Assembly: GCA_029975275.1 (NCBI GenBank) | Contig: JARKPN010000140.1 | Location: 1-64,000, forward strand | DNA from: Geobacteraceae bacterium | GTDB lineage: Bacteria; Desulfobacterota; Desulfuromonadia; Geobacterales; Geobacteraceae | Direction: 5' to 3' | Length of the DNA stretch: 64,000 nt | Part shown: piece by piece, positions 44,798-53,092 of the stretch | Numbering within the stretch: position 1 is the first letter of the stretch | Layout: each line of letters begins with the position of its first letter | The notes under the pieces: generated by a model | What the model was told of the DNA's origin: nothing | The model's database searches: none | The model's input: the letters and a program-made list of their open reading frames with translations, nothing else | Program-made: the position numbers and the translations under genes

Positions 44798-44945
44798 ATA
44801 GTTTCTGTCCGGAAAGGGTGCTTTTTCGCCCTGGCTGTGTCAATCCGCGGGCTTGCTTGTGCGACGTACTACGTGTACGCCTCCGCGCAACCCCTTGATC
44901 TCCTTGCCAGGACAAAAAATCCCCGCTTTCCGGATCAGAAACGGC
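44797..44945. repeat. Palindromic repeat with related ends but different core
   Basis: Begins AGTTTCTGTCCGGAAAG and ends CTTTCCGGATCAGAAAC, like the 210-bp family, but the inside is unrelated and itself palindromic (CCCTGGCTGTGTC ... GCGACGTACTACGTGTACGC). This suggests that the ends are a module that can carry different cores. A GC hairpin CCTCCCCCATGCGGGGGAGG follows at 45002-45021. The rest of the 315-base gap shows nothing. Confidence 0.7.
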
Positions 44946-45112
44946 TAGTTTCCGATTGGAGTTTCAGGATCCATGTAACAAATCAACCAAACCATAAATC
45001 CCTCCCCCATGCGGGGGAGGGGTGAGCTTCGCGGAATCGATTAAGAGTAAAGCATGCAAGTTCAAGAGCGTTTCGTGGACCAAGTCAGAGAAACGAACGG
45101 CGGGGACCGGTC

Positions 45113-45535
45113 GTGAGTTGGGTTCGTGTGGCCGTGGCATCCTCCGGCGGAGCGGACATCGACCAGTCGCTGCAACAGGCCTGTTCCTTCCGGATATATG
45201 ACGTGGCGCCGGAAAGTATCCGGTTTGTCGAATCCCGCGATTCACGGGAAGCTTCCGACAAGGGGAGCCCGGTTGGTGACTGTTCCGGACTGGAGATGGA
45301 CGAATTTATGGAGCTTCTGTCGGACTGCTCCCTTCTTCTGGTGAGTCGCCTGGAGATTGACGCAGGGGGCAAAATGCGGATCGGATGGGTTACGGTATAT
45401 GAAGCCGCGATGCCGGTCGAAAAGGCACTGCTCAAGCTTTCCCGGAGCCCTCTGTTCAGGAGGGCGTTGGGGGAACTTAAGGGGAGGAGAAAAACTCCCC
45501 CTCTTGGTTTAAGAGGGGGCCGGGGGGAGTTATGA
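45113..45535 (+). CDS. NifX-like protein, second copy
   Basis: 140 residues from GTG 45113. The N-terminus MSWVRVAVASSGGADIDQSL and the alternating strands match the NifX/NafY domain more weakly than the copy at 22317; LLSDCSLLLVSR aligns with LLSDCRGVLVGQ there. The last 14 residues (KTPPLGLRGGRGEL) are encoded by a CTCCCCCTCTT-type repeat, which also supplies the stop, so the natural C-terminus may have been replaced. It lies before pair E as the other lies before pair B, suggesting one carrier per class B/E enzyme. Confidence 0.72.
   Translation: MSWVRVAVASSGGADIDQSLQQACSFRIYDVAPESIRFVESRDSREASDKGSPVGDCSGLEMDEFMELLSDCSLLLVSRLEIDAGGKMRIGWVTVYEAAMPVEKALLKLSRSPLFRRALGELKGRRKTPPLGLRGGRGEL
45494..45535. 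repeat. CTCCCCCTCTT palindrome inside a gene end
   Basis: CTCCCCCTCTTGGTTTAAGA pairs with the following AGGGGGCCGGGGGGAG. Near copy of the element at 22207. It overlaps the 3' end of the NifX-like gene. Confidence 0.75.
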
Positions 45536-45602
45536 CATGGTGCTGCTACCTTCATAAGAAACCGAGTCGTAAGAACCTAAAATAAACATGGAGAGGTGAA
45601 GC

Positions 45603-47075
45603 ATGAGCAACGAGCAACGAAACGTTGCGCGCACTACCGTTCCCACCAGGGAGAGCCGTCTGAATACCATTACCGCCTATGTGGGGAGCGGGAACGAGAT
45701 TGCCGGCAAGGCGAGGGGAGGCTGTCTCCTGCAGCAGGATCGGCGGTTTTCCCAGGCGGCCGCCTGTGCCGAGATGATGCCGTTGTGCAATTCCGCGCTG
45801 ATAGACGGCAATGTGGTCATAGCCCATTCTCCAGCAGGCTGCTCCGGGATGCTGATCCTGATCGGCATGGTCGGCAGAGCGGGGCGCCTGATGCGCGGCC
45901 TGCCGGAGAAAAACGTCCAGGGCATCTCCACCAACCTGGATGAGCGCGACGTGGTCTACGGAGGCGCCGAAGAGCTGGAAAAGGCCATACTGGAGGCGGA
46001 CGCCCGTTATAGCCCCCCGGCCATCACCATCATCACTTCCTGCGCTTCCGGCATCATCGGCGACGACGTCGATTCTATTGTGAGGAGCTTGCAGCCGCGG
46101 GTAAAGGCCGCGCTCATCCCCATCCAGTGCGAGGGGTTCCGTTCCGGGGTCGTCTCCACCGGATACGATGCGTTCCTTTCGGCCCTTCTGGGGGTAATCG
46201 ACCCGCCCAAGCGTAAGCGCAAGGATACCCTGTTGCTGATCAACCCACTGTCGATCTCGCGTCCGAACGAGGTCGAGATAGAGCGTCTCCTGGGGGAGCT
46301 GGGGCTCAAGGCCCAGTGGTTCCCGTTGTTCACCGACTTCAAGAACGTGCGTAACGCCGCCGAAACGGCCGGGGTCGCCTCGCTCTGTTCGCTGATGAGC
46401 AATTATTTCTTCAAGCAGTTCCAGGAGAAGTTCGGTGTCCCGTACGTGGATCCCCCGATGCCGGTGGGACTGGAATTCACCGACTGGTGGCTGCGTCAGG
46501 TGGGAAAGATGCTCGGCATCGAAGAAAAGGTCGAAAAGCTGATCGAGTCGGAACACGCCCGGGTCAGACCGCAGATCGAGGAGTTGCGGTCCCAGCTCCA
46601 GGGAAAACGGGCTTACGTGGGATTCAACCTGGAAAAGTCGCTGTCGCTGCAGAGCCTGCTGACCGAGCTGGGGATCGAGACGGTGGTTTCCACCGGTTTC
46701 GAGTACAGCGACGACTACGGCCTCGACCGGCTGGAGAACCTGAACTCACGCTGCGGCGGCAACTTCACCCTCCATATCGGAAATTTCCAGCACTTCGAGT
46801 GGGCCCATCTGTTCAACCGTGAAAAACCGGACATGCTGGTGGGCGGCCTGGAGCTGGGGGGCGCGGCCCTGCGCCAGGGGGTGCCGGTGGCGCCGGTGCT
46901 TCCTGGCACCTTCTACATCGGCTATGACGGCGCGGTCAATTACGGCCGCGAGATAGTCAAGGCGCTGCGCAATACCTCCTACAGCCGGAACCTTGCCCAA
47001 CGGGTCAAGCTCCCCTATCGCGCCAGCTGGTTCAGGCAGAAAACCCACAAATACATCGGAAGGAGCGAGTCATGA
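45603..47075 (+). CDS. Nitrogenase-like D subunit, pair E
   Basis: 490 residues, NifD family. Cysteines Cys55, Cys80 (PAGCSGM) and Cys147 (TSCASGIIGDD); Cys62 forms C-x6-C with Cys55 (CAEMMPLC), as in pairs B and F. The cofactor-cysteine equivalent is in VASLCSLMSNYF, the most altered of the six; the His442 position is Ile (FYIGYDG). GAGAGG precedes ATG 45603. Overlaps K by 4 bases. Substrate unknown; the divergence around the cofactor cysteine suggests a different one. Confidence 0.92.
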   Translation: MSNEQRNVARTTVPTRESRLNTITAYVGSGNEIAGKARGGCLLQQDRRFSQAAACAEMMPLCNSALIDGNVVIAHSPAGCSGMLILIGMVGRAGRLMRGLPEKNVQGISTNLDERDVVYGGAEELEKAILEADARYSPPAITIITSCASGIIGDDVDSIVRSLQPRVKAALIPIQCEGFRSGVVSTGYDAFLSALLGVIDPPKRKRKDTLLLINPLSISRPNEVEIERLLGELGLKAQWFPLFTDFKNVRNAAETAGVASLCSLMSNYFFKQFQEKFGVPYVDPPMPVGLEFTDWWLRQVGKMLGIEEKVEKLIESEHARVRPQIEELRSQLQGKRAYVGFNLEKSLSLQSLLTELGIETVVSTGFEYSDDYGLDRLENLNSRCGGNFTLHIGNFQHFEWAHLFNREKPDMLVGGLELGGAALRQGVPVAPVLPGTFYIGYDGAVNYGREIVKALRNTSYSRNLAQRVKLPYRASWFRQKTHKYIGRSES

Positions 47076-48361
47076 GTTTTGTAGACACACCCAGGTCCAC
47101 CTGCGCGCTCGGCGGCGCGCTGGCCTATATAAATTCGCTGTCGAGAACCACCCCCATCGTCCATGCCGGTCCCGGATGCGCCAGCGTTCTGACGTTCGGA
47201 CAGAACTTCGGCGGCGGCTACCAGCACGTGGGCCATTCAGGCGGTTTCGCGGCTCCCTCCTCCAACACCGTTGAAAAGCACGTGGTTTTCGGTGGCGAGG
47301 ACCGTCTTCGCGAACAGGTTGGAACCACGCTGGAGGTAATAGACGCGGATCTCTATTTCGTTGTCACCGGCTGTACCGCCGGGCTCATCGGCGACGACGT
47401 CCGCGCGGTCGTAGGTGAGTACGCGGGGAAGGGCAAGAACGTGGTCTTCGCCGAAACACCGGGATTCAAAGGCAACACCTACACCGGGTACGAGATCGCG
47501 ACGCGCGCGCTCCTGGAGCAGACCGTCCGTCCGGCGGAGCGGAAGCGCCGGGCAACGGTGAACCTGCTGGGGATAGTCCCGACCCAGGACCCGTTCTGGC
47601 AGGGGAACCTGGCGGAGATCCGCCGCCTGCTGGCCGGCATTGGGGTAAAGGTGGTACTGTCCGGTGACGGCGACCGTCTCAACGCTTTCCGACGGGCCGC
47701 CGAGGCGGAATTGAACATAGTCCTTTCCCCCACGACCGGGCTCGCGGCGGCTGAGTATTTCCGGGACACGCACGGCATACCGTTTATCCGGCACGCGCTT
47801 CCGATCGGTTCGGACACCGCCTCTTTCCTGCGGAAGGTCGCCGAGGCCCTGGATCTGGACCTTCGCCGGGTGGAGAGCCTTGTCGCCCGGGAAGAGGATT
47901 TTTTCTGGAAACACCTCATCAAGTTGAGCGAAGCCTATACCTATATCCTGGTGAACCGCGAGTTCGGCATAGTGGGCGACTCCAACTACGCCATCGGCCT
48001 TACGCGCTTCCTTGCCAACGACCTGGGGCTGATCCCCCGTATCGTGATCCTGACGGACGACCCGCAGCAGCAGTTGAGGGAATCGATCCTCGAATACTTT
48101 ACAGGTCTGGAAGGAGGGACAGTGTCCAAGCTGGTTTTCGAGCAGGACGGGTTTTTGATCTCGCGGCTGCTGGAGGAAAACCGCCCCGATATCCTTATCG
48201 GCAGCTCGGCGGATCGGCAGACGGCGGGGAAACTGTTCGTCCCGATCCTGTCGGTGGCGTTTCCCCTCACCGACCGGGTAGCGCTGGCTAACGCGTATGC
48301 CGGTTATCGGGGCGCCGTCAATCTTGCCGAGGACCTGGCCTCGGAGCTTCTCTCCGCATAG
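47072..48361 (+). CDS. Nitrogenase-like K subunit, pair E
   Basis: 429 residues, the shortest K here. Cysteines Cys11 (STCALGGAL), Cys36 (GPGCASV) and Cys101 (TGCTAGLIGDD); GPGCA type like B and F. AAGGAGCG precedes the ATGA overlap with D. It ends with YAGYRGAVNLAEDLASELL, as all K proteins do. A methyltransferase gene follows after about 115 bases. Confidence 0.92.
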   Translation: MSFVDTPRSTCALGGALAYINSLSRTTPIVHAGPGCASVLTFGQNFGGGYQHVGHSGGFAAPSSNTVEKHVVFGGEDRLREQVGTTLEVIDADLYFVVTGCTAGLIGDDVRAVVGEYAGKGKNVVFAETPGFKGNTYTGYEIATRALLEQTVRPAERKRRATVNLLGIVPTQDPFWQGNLAEIRRLLAGIGVKVVLSGDGDRLNAFRRAAEAELNIVLSPTTGLAAAEYFRDTHGIPFIRHALPIGSDTASFLRKVAEALDLDLRRVESLVAREEDFFWKHLIKLSEAYTYILVNREFGIVGDSNYAIGLTRFLANDLGLIPRIVILTDDPQQQLRESILEYFTGLEGGTVSKLVFEQDGFLISRLLEENRPDILIGSSADRQTAGKLFVPILSVAFPLTDRVALANAYAGYRGAVNLAEDLASELLSA

Positions 48362-48476
48362 TAGGAGAACCTGCTGCTTCCTTAATATTCCGACGCGGCT
48401 CGGCAAGCCTGCCGGAGATTCATTCCTGATGGAAACTATTGAGGCTGAGAGGCGCAATAGGGCGAGGGACAGGGAA

Positions 48477-49285
48477 ATGAATAAATTACAGATCAGCCTG
48501 GAAGATATTCAGGATATATACGGCGGACCGGAGGCCAAACTGTGGGAGAAGGTGATGGGTGAGCAGATTCACGTGGGGGGACTTGCGGAATCCATAGTCT
48601 TGGCACAAAAAGCTGGAATAAAAAAAGGCGACAAGGTCTTGGATCTGTGCAGCGCCCTTGGAGCCGGCCTCCGGTTTCTGGTCGGGAATTTCGACGTTCA
48701 GGGTTTCGGGCTTGACGGTACCGAGCACATGGTGAACGAGGCCAGGCGAAGGGCCGCCGAGGAAGGCATTGCGGACAGAATCGAATTCAGGCTAGGGGAC
48801 GCGCAGGACGTTCCCTGGCCCGATGAGACCTTTGACGTGGTATGGGGAGAGGATGCGTGGTGTTATGTGCCTGACAAGGATAAATTGATTTCCGAAGCCG
48901 CGCGTCTCTTGAAAAGTGGTGGGACTCTCGCCTTTTCGGACTGGATAGAAGGCTCGAATGGGTTGACTGACGCTGAAGCGGAAAGGATCTGCAATAATTC
49001 TCTGGGTCTGTCATTCCCGTATATGGAGTCCCAAAAGGGATACGAAGAGCTTATCGCCAGGCACGGCCTGCAACTGGTTTCTTCGGAGGACTTGAATGAG
49101 CATTTTACCGAAATGCTCGATTTGTACATAAATATACTCACGAAACAACTCCTCTACGATGCGCTGCGCATCCTGGGTAACGACTGGCGTTGGTCCAGTC
49201 GAAAGGCGCCGAGATGGCATTCTGGCTGGAGATGGCCAAGGCCAACAAATTCAGCCGGGGCAGGTGGATCGCAAGGAAACCGTAA
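48477..49285 (+). pseudogene. SAM-dependent methyltransferase with a frameshift near its end
   Basis: Starts ATG 48477. Residues 1-235 read as a class I methyltransferase of the sarcosine/glycine or UbiE-like type: VLDLCSALGAGLRFL (motif I), GLDGTEHMVNEA, RLGDAQDVPWPDETFD and FSDWIEGSN. Near 49190 the frame runs into RWSSRKAPRWHSGW, which looks wrong, while the -1 frame gives LVQSKGAEMAFWLEMAK and NKFSRGRWIARKP with TAA 49283-49285, a natural end. Adding one base at TGGCG (49187-49195) would repair the gene. It may be a real one-base deletion or a sequencing error. It probably methylated a small amine or thiol related to pair E. Confidence 0.78.
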
Positions 49286-49329
49286 CTCTTCGACAAAAGG
49301 CGTTCGCCGTGGAAGGAATTCTCCCTGCT

Positions 49330-49608
49330 ATGAACAGCCATCACCAGTTGCTGATATTTTCGGCTCTCGCGATTTTCATGTGGGGGCTGTGGGGGTTTTT
49401 CGGAAAGCTGGCGCTCGAAAGGGATATGGCGCCCACGACTCTGTTCCTTATACCTCTGACCTCTACGTATCCGATTGTGTCCGTATTTTTAAGCTGCGTG
49501 ATTCTGAACGAAAAACCAAGTCCCACGCAATGGATTGGGATTTTCCTGGTTGTCGCGGGTTCGGTGTTGCTGCTTTCCGGGACCGCGGATCATGTTTCAT
49601 CCCAATGA
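49330..49608 (+). pseudogene. EamA-type transporter gene with an internal deletion
   Basis: 92 residues from ATG 49330. The first part (LLIFSALAIFMWGLWGFFGK) and the last (IPLTSTYPIVSVFLSCVILN, then GIFLVVAGSVLLLSG) are the opening and closing helices of a single-EamA-domain transporter, usually about 140 residues. The middle, about two helices, is absent; the junction is near TLFL/IPLTS. The frame is intact, so a short product may be made, but loss of function is likely. With the frameshift just upstream, the 48.5-49.6 kb stretch looks to be decaying. Confidence 0.65.
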
Positions 49609-49677
49609 GAATTTAAAGCAGGATGAATGTTTCACCACTGTCTGGAGATCCACAAGGTCGTATGGGAGGAATACAAG

Positions 49678-50730
49678 ATGAGCGGGAAAGCGGGGAAAAA
49701 GATAGCGGTAATCGGGGTTGTCTTGGGGGGGGTGGTGGCCGCCGCGCTGCTGGCGCTGGGAAAAGGGCATACCAAGGGACCCGCCGTGGCCGGCTCTCCC
49801 GGGAAAGAACTGTTCCCGATCAAGACGATTACAAGGAAGGATTGCAGCTTGGCGCCGTGGCTGGTGGCGGAAAAACTGGGATTCTTCACCGAGGAGGGGA
49901 TCCGGATCGTCTACACGGGCGAGACGCAGGACGCGCTGATTATCCCCTCTATCCTGAGAGGCGATAACGATGTATGGGGTGCCCACCCGAACACCATCGC
50001 GGTGGCCAAGGCCGGCGGGGCCGGAATCACCGGCGTGTTCCGCGGCGGCATCGACCCGCCCCCCGACCTGAGTCCACGATTACGCCACATGTTCTGGTAC
50101 GTCAACCCGACGAAATACCCCAACGTCAAGTCGTTCGCCGATCTGAAAAACCTGGAGGGAAAGCTCAAATTCTCCACGATTACCGCCAACATCTGCACCG
50201 ACTTCCTCACCAACAGGATTCTGGACGGGAACGGTATCCCCCGGGACAAGGTCGAATGGGTGACGATGCCTGACATCCAGGCGGTCCAGGCCCTGAAGCA
50301 GGGGTTGGTGGACGTGGCCGGGGTGCATCCTCCCTTTTACACGCCAATGGATAATTCGGGGGCGCGCAAGATAGCGGACTCGGCCGAAGTCGGGCTGGGT
50401 CCGGCCGCGGGGGTCACGTACACATATTTCCGCGACGATTTCATCACAAAGCATCCGCAGGTGGTAAAAGGCTTCATTCGCGCCATGGGGCGGAGCGGCG
50501 CCTGGATCAACGCCCATCCCGAGTTGGCGGCCAAGTGGACTTCGGAGGTCATCGGCGTCCCTGTCACCGGCAATCACTATCACGCGCCGTCGAACGAGGT
50601 CATCGAGAGCGAGATCGAACCGTGGATCAGGGACCTGGAGGAGCACAAGGTGATCCCTCCGGGCAAAATCAAACCGTCGGACCTGGTGACCCATCAGTTC
50701 GAGACTCACGAGGTTTTTTCGTGGAAATGA
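49678..50730 (+). CDS. ABC importer solute-binding protein (SsuA/TauA/NMT1 type)
   Basis: 350 residues from ATG 49678 with GGGAGGA upstream. An N-terminal helix (9-30) is a signal or anchor. The fold pattern CSLAPWLVAEKLGFFTEEGIR, DNDVWGAHPNTIAVAKAGG and the late FIRAMGRSGAWINAHPELAA matches sulfonate/nitrate/thiamine-precursor binding proteins. No permease or ATPase adjoins it; the matching ones are at 5008-9863, over 40 kb away. It probably supplies that transporter. The HPPFYTPMD segment may line the pocket. Confidence 0.85.
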   Translation: MSGKAGKKIAVIGVVLGGVVAAALLALGKGHTKGPAVAGSPGKELFPIKTITRKDCSLAPWLVAEKLGFFTEEGIRIVYTGETQDALIIPSILRGDNDVWGAHPNTIAVAKAGGAGITGVFRGGIDPPPDLSPRLRHMFWYVNPTKYPNVKSFADLKNLEGKLKFSTITANICTDFLTNRILDGNGIPRDKVEWVTMPDIQAVQALKQGLVDVAGVHPPFYTPMDNSGARKIADSAEVGLGPAAGVTYTYFRDDFITKHPQVVKGFIRAMGRSGAWINAHPELAAKWTSEVIGVPVTGNHYHAPSNEVIESEIEPWIRDLEEHKVIPPGKIKPSDLVTHQFETHEVFSWK

Positions 50731-50827
50731 CGGGACTGAGAATAAACAGAGGCTCGCTCGCGGGCTTCGGAATCGAGTACTGATAATGTGCAAGTCGGAA
50801 TTAAAACCATGCAAGGAGAACTCGAAA

Positions 50828-51154
50828 ATGGTGCTTGACGACAAGACCCGTGAACTGATAGCCATTGGGGCCTCTATCGCTTCCAACAATCCCCCTTCTC
50901 TGAAATACCACGTCGAGCGAGCCAAGTCGTTCGGCGTGAGCGACGACGAGATCCTGGATGCGGTGGAGACCGGAAAGTTCGTACGCCGCGGCGCCGCCTC
51001 CAAGACCGATATATTCGCCGAAAGCCTGAAAACTCCGCCGCCGCGCGGCGGATGCCGGAAAGGGAAAGAGAAGAGCGAGGCCGCTCTCCAAAGCGAATGC
51101 GATTGTGCGCCTGGTCTGGGAACTGAAGCCGGCGCTGTCTGCGGCAAGTCCTGA
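50828..51154 (+). CDS. CMD/AhpD-like small protein with Cys-rich tail
   Basis: 108 residues from ATG 50828 (AAGGAG nine bases upstream; ATG 50786 is also open). MVLDDKTRELIAIGASIASN and VSDDEILDAVETGKFVRRGAA are carboxymuconolactone-decarboxylase-family phrases, but the AhpD CxxC-x3-H is absent from the core. The last 25 residues hold four or five cysteines (GGCRKG, SECDCAPG, AVCGKS), an unusual tail that could bind a metal or cluster. Function unknown. Confidence 0.72.
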   Translation: MVLDDKTRELIAIGASIASNNPPSLKYHVERAKSFGVSDDEILDAVETGKFVRRGAASKTDIFAESLKTPPPRGGCRKGKEKSEAALQSECDCAPGLGTEAGAVCGKS

Positions 51155-51242
51155 GAACGGCTGTTTCCCGTTGTCCCCACGAAAGCGGGAATATAACGGA
51201 GTCACAACAGAATACGTACAAGCTCTAAGTTGGTTGGTAATG

Positions 51243-51287
51243 GGCGTACCTCATTTCATACTCCTTGATGTGGTACGCCATTTTTTT
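51243..51287 (+). terminator. Rho-independent terminator
   Basis: GGCGTACC (51243-51250) pairs with GGTACGCC (51272-51279) and is followed by ATTTTTTT. It ends the transcript of the CMD-like gene. The rest of the 561-base gap has the repeats and leaders listed next. Confidence 0.85.
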
Positions 51288-51307
51288 CGTTTGCCAGACC
51301 TCACCAT

Positions 51308-51430
51308 AACTCCCCCTGTCCCCCTCTTATTTTAAGAGGGGGGACGCGATCGGATGTTTGGTCGGCAGTTCCACCGGCTCTCACTCCAGAGCGTCCCTCC
51401 CCTTAGTTTAAGGGGAGAACTAGGTGGGGT
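51308..51430. repeat. Two CTCCCCCTCTT-type palindromes
   Basis: CCCCCTCTTATTTTAAGAGG at about 51324-51343 and CCCCTTAGTTTAAGGGG at about 51398-51414 are hairpin-forming, related to elements at 22207 and 45494. Confidence 0.65.
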
Positions 51431-51440
51431 TACTGTTCAT

Positions 51441-51505
51441 AGCTTTGATAATCTGACAAAGTAGAATTATTGACCGGACCGATAAGGTTTTGTCCGGGGA
51501 TACAG
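51441..51505 (+). promoter_or_regulatory. Degenerate leader copy upstream of L7
   Basis: TGATAATCTGACAAAGTAG and ATTATTGACCGGACCGATAA resemble the L4 stretch ATAATCTATCAGACAAGTAG ... GTTGACCGGACAGAC. GGAC pairs with GTCC but there is no T-run. Likely a decayed earlier copy. Confidence 0.5.
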
Positions 51506-51536
51506 GTAAATTATGATTGACTGATTATGGGGGATC

Positions 51537-51688
51537 TTGTAAAACTAATAACCAATCGAATAAGTAGACTAAAAGTTTGTCCGTAAATAAGCATTTCGGC
51601 GCGATCTCCCGGAACGCTGTCTACGAACAGACTCTGATAACGCCGACCGGACAACTGGAGGCCAAGTATGCTGATGCTTGGCCTTTTT
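51537..51688 (+). promoter_or_regulatory. Promoter-like region plus leader, copy L7 (CusBA to pair F)
   Basis: A weak TTGTAA (51537-51542) and ATAAGT (51560-51565), 17 apart, precede AATAAGTAGACTAAAAG, like the dyad part of L4 and L5. CGCCGACCGGACAACTGGA then leads to the terminator. The promoter boxes match consensus less well than in the other copies. Confidence 0.62.
51660..51688 (+). terminator. Leader terminator of L7
   Basis: GGCCAAGTAT (51660-51669) pairs with ATGCTTGGCC (51674-51683) with one wobble; TTTTT follows. The base GGCCAAG is identical to L1 and L8. Confidence 0.85.
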
Positions 51689-51715
51689 CCGTTTTGAGGG
51701 GTGGAGGATGCGAAA

Positions 51716-53092
51716 ATGAGTGAACATATCTTCAACCGGTTGAAGGGCCGTGTCAGAGTCGGACTGCGTTCCCGGTCCCGTGTCTGGGTGGCCGGAGCCG
51801 TCCTGCTGGGGCTGATTGCGTCCGCCTTCGTTCTTTTTGTAGTTGTCTCTTCGCTTCGAAACCAACCGGTATTTTCGGCCGCGAACGGTGGGTCGGGAGC
51901 GGAGAGTGACGCTTCGGAGGTTACCTATTCCTGCCCGATGCACCCTTCAGTGGTCTCAAAGGGGCCGGGCGCCTGCCCCATCTGCGGCATGACGCTGGTC
52001 TCCGGGGAAGAAAAGGGGGCGGAAGGGCATGGATCCCATGGTAATCACGAGCATGAGCTGCCCGTGGTATCGCTGAATTCCGCGCAGCGGGTGATGGCGA
52101 ACGTGGCGACGACCAAAGCGGAGTTGCGGAATTTTTCCACGGAGACAATCTCCCTTGGCAAGGTGTCCTGGGACGAGCGGCGCCTGACCAGGGTATCCGC
52201 GAGGATCGCCGGACGCGTCGAACGCCTCCATGTGAACTTTACCGGAGCCAGGGTCGCGGCGGGACAGCGGCTGCTGGACATCTACTCTCCCGAGCTGGTG
52301 TCCGCCCAGAAGGAGTACCTGCTGGCGGTCGAGGGCGCGGAACAGGCAAAGGAGAATCCGGCGCCGGAGTCGAGGGAGATGATGGAAGGGTTGCGCGAGG
52401 CGTCGCGATCCCGCCTGAAGCTCTGGGGGATGACCGACGGGCAGATTCGGGACCTGACGCGGACGCGCCGACCGAAAACCGTTGTCACCATATTTTCACC
52501 TGTCTCGGGGGTGGTAACGGAGCGGTCGGTGACCGCCGGCCAGTATGTAAACGAGGGGACGCCGCTGTTTTCCCTGGCGTCCCTGACCAGCCTCTGGGTG
52601 GAGGCCGAGCTGTATGAAAACCAGCTTGCGGACGTGACGACCGGGGCGCCGGCGGTCGTCACGTCCGACGCCTATCCCGGCAGACCTTTTACGGGAAAGG
52701 TGACCTTTGTCGATCCGATGCTGAACCCGGAGACACGCACGTTGAAGGCGCGTATAGAGCTGGTTAATCCCGGAGGTCTGCTGAAACCGGAGATGTTCGT
52801 GAGGGCGGCGATTCACGGGCGAAGCGTCAGGGCGCTCGCCGTGCCGGAGGAGGCGGTGGTCGTAACCGGCGACCGGGCACTGGTCTGGATCGAGACCGCT
52901 TCCGGCGTGTTCGAGCCCAGGCCCGTAACGGTCGGCCGCGGCGGCGACGGCTTCCGCGAGGTGCTCTCCGGGCTCAGGGGAGGGGAGTCGGTAGCCGTGT
53001 CCGGAGGGTTCCTCATCGACTCGGAAAGCCGGTTGAAGGCCGCTCAGTCCGGAGCGGCGGCAGAGCATGAGCATGGAGGAAAGGGAAGGTGA
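51716..53092 (+). CDS. cusB: CusB-like periplasmic adaptor with metal-binding N-terminus
   Basis: 458 residues from ATG 51716 (GGTGGAGG upstream). One membrane helix (23-47), then a heavy-metal-binding module YSCPMHP ... GACPICGM (Cys73, Cys87, Cys90), a His-rich [11 protein letters not shown], and the HlyD/CusB body ([33 protein letters not shown]). Such adaptors link an RND pump to an outer-membrane channel for Cu(I)/Ag(I) or other metals. No CusC-like channel gene is next to it. Leader L7 places it under the same control as the nitrogenase-like operons, which is unexpected for a metal-stress gene. Confidence 0.88.
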   Translation: MSEHIFNRLKGRVRVGLRSRSRVWVAGAVLLGLIASAFVLFVVVSSLRNQPVFSAANGGSGAESDASEVTYSCPMHPSVVSKGPGACPICGMTLVSGEEKGAEGHGSHGNHEHELPVVSLNSAQRVMANVATTKAELRNFSTETISLGKVSWDERRLTRVSARIAGRVERLHVNFTGARVAAGQRLLDIYSPELVSAQKEYLLAVEGAEQAKENPAPESREMMEGLREASRSRLKLWGMTDGQIRDLTRTRRPKTVVTIFSPVSGVVTERSVTAGQYVNEGTPLFSLASLTSLWVEAELYENQLADVTTGAPAVVTSDAYPGRPFTGKVTFVDPMLNPETRTLKARIELVNPGGLLKPEMFVRAAIHGRSVRALAVPEEAVVVTGDRALVWIETASGVFEPRPVTVGRGGDGFREVLSGLRGGESVAVSGGFLIDSESRLKAAQSGAAAEHEHGGKGR

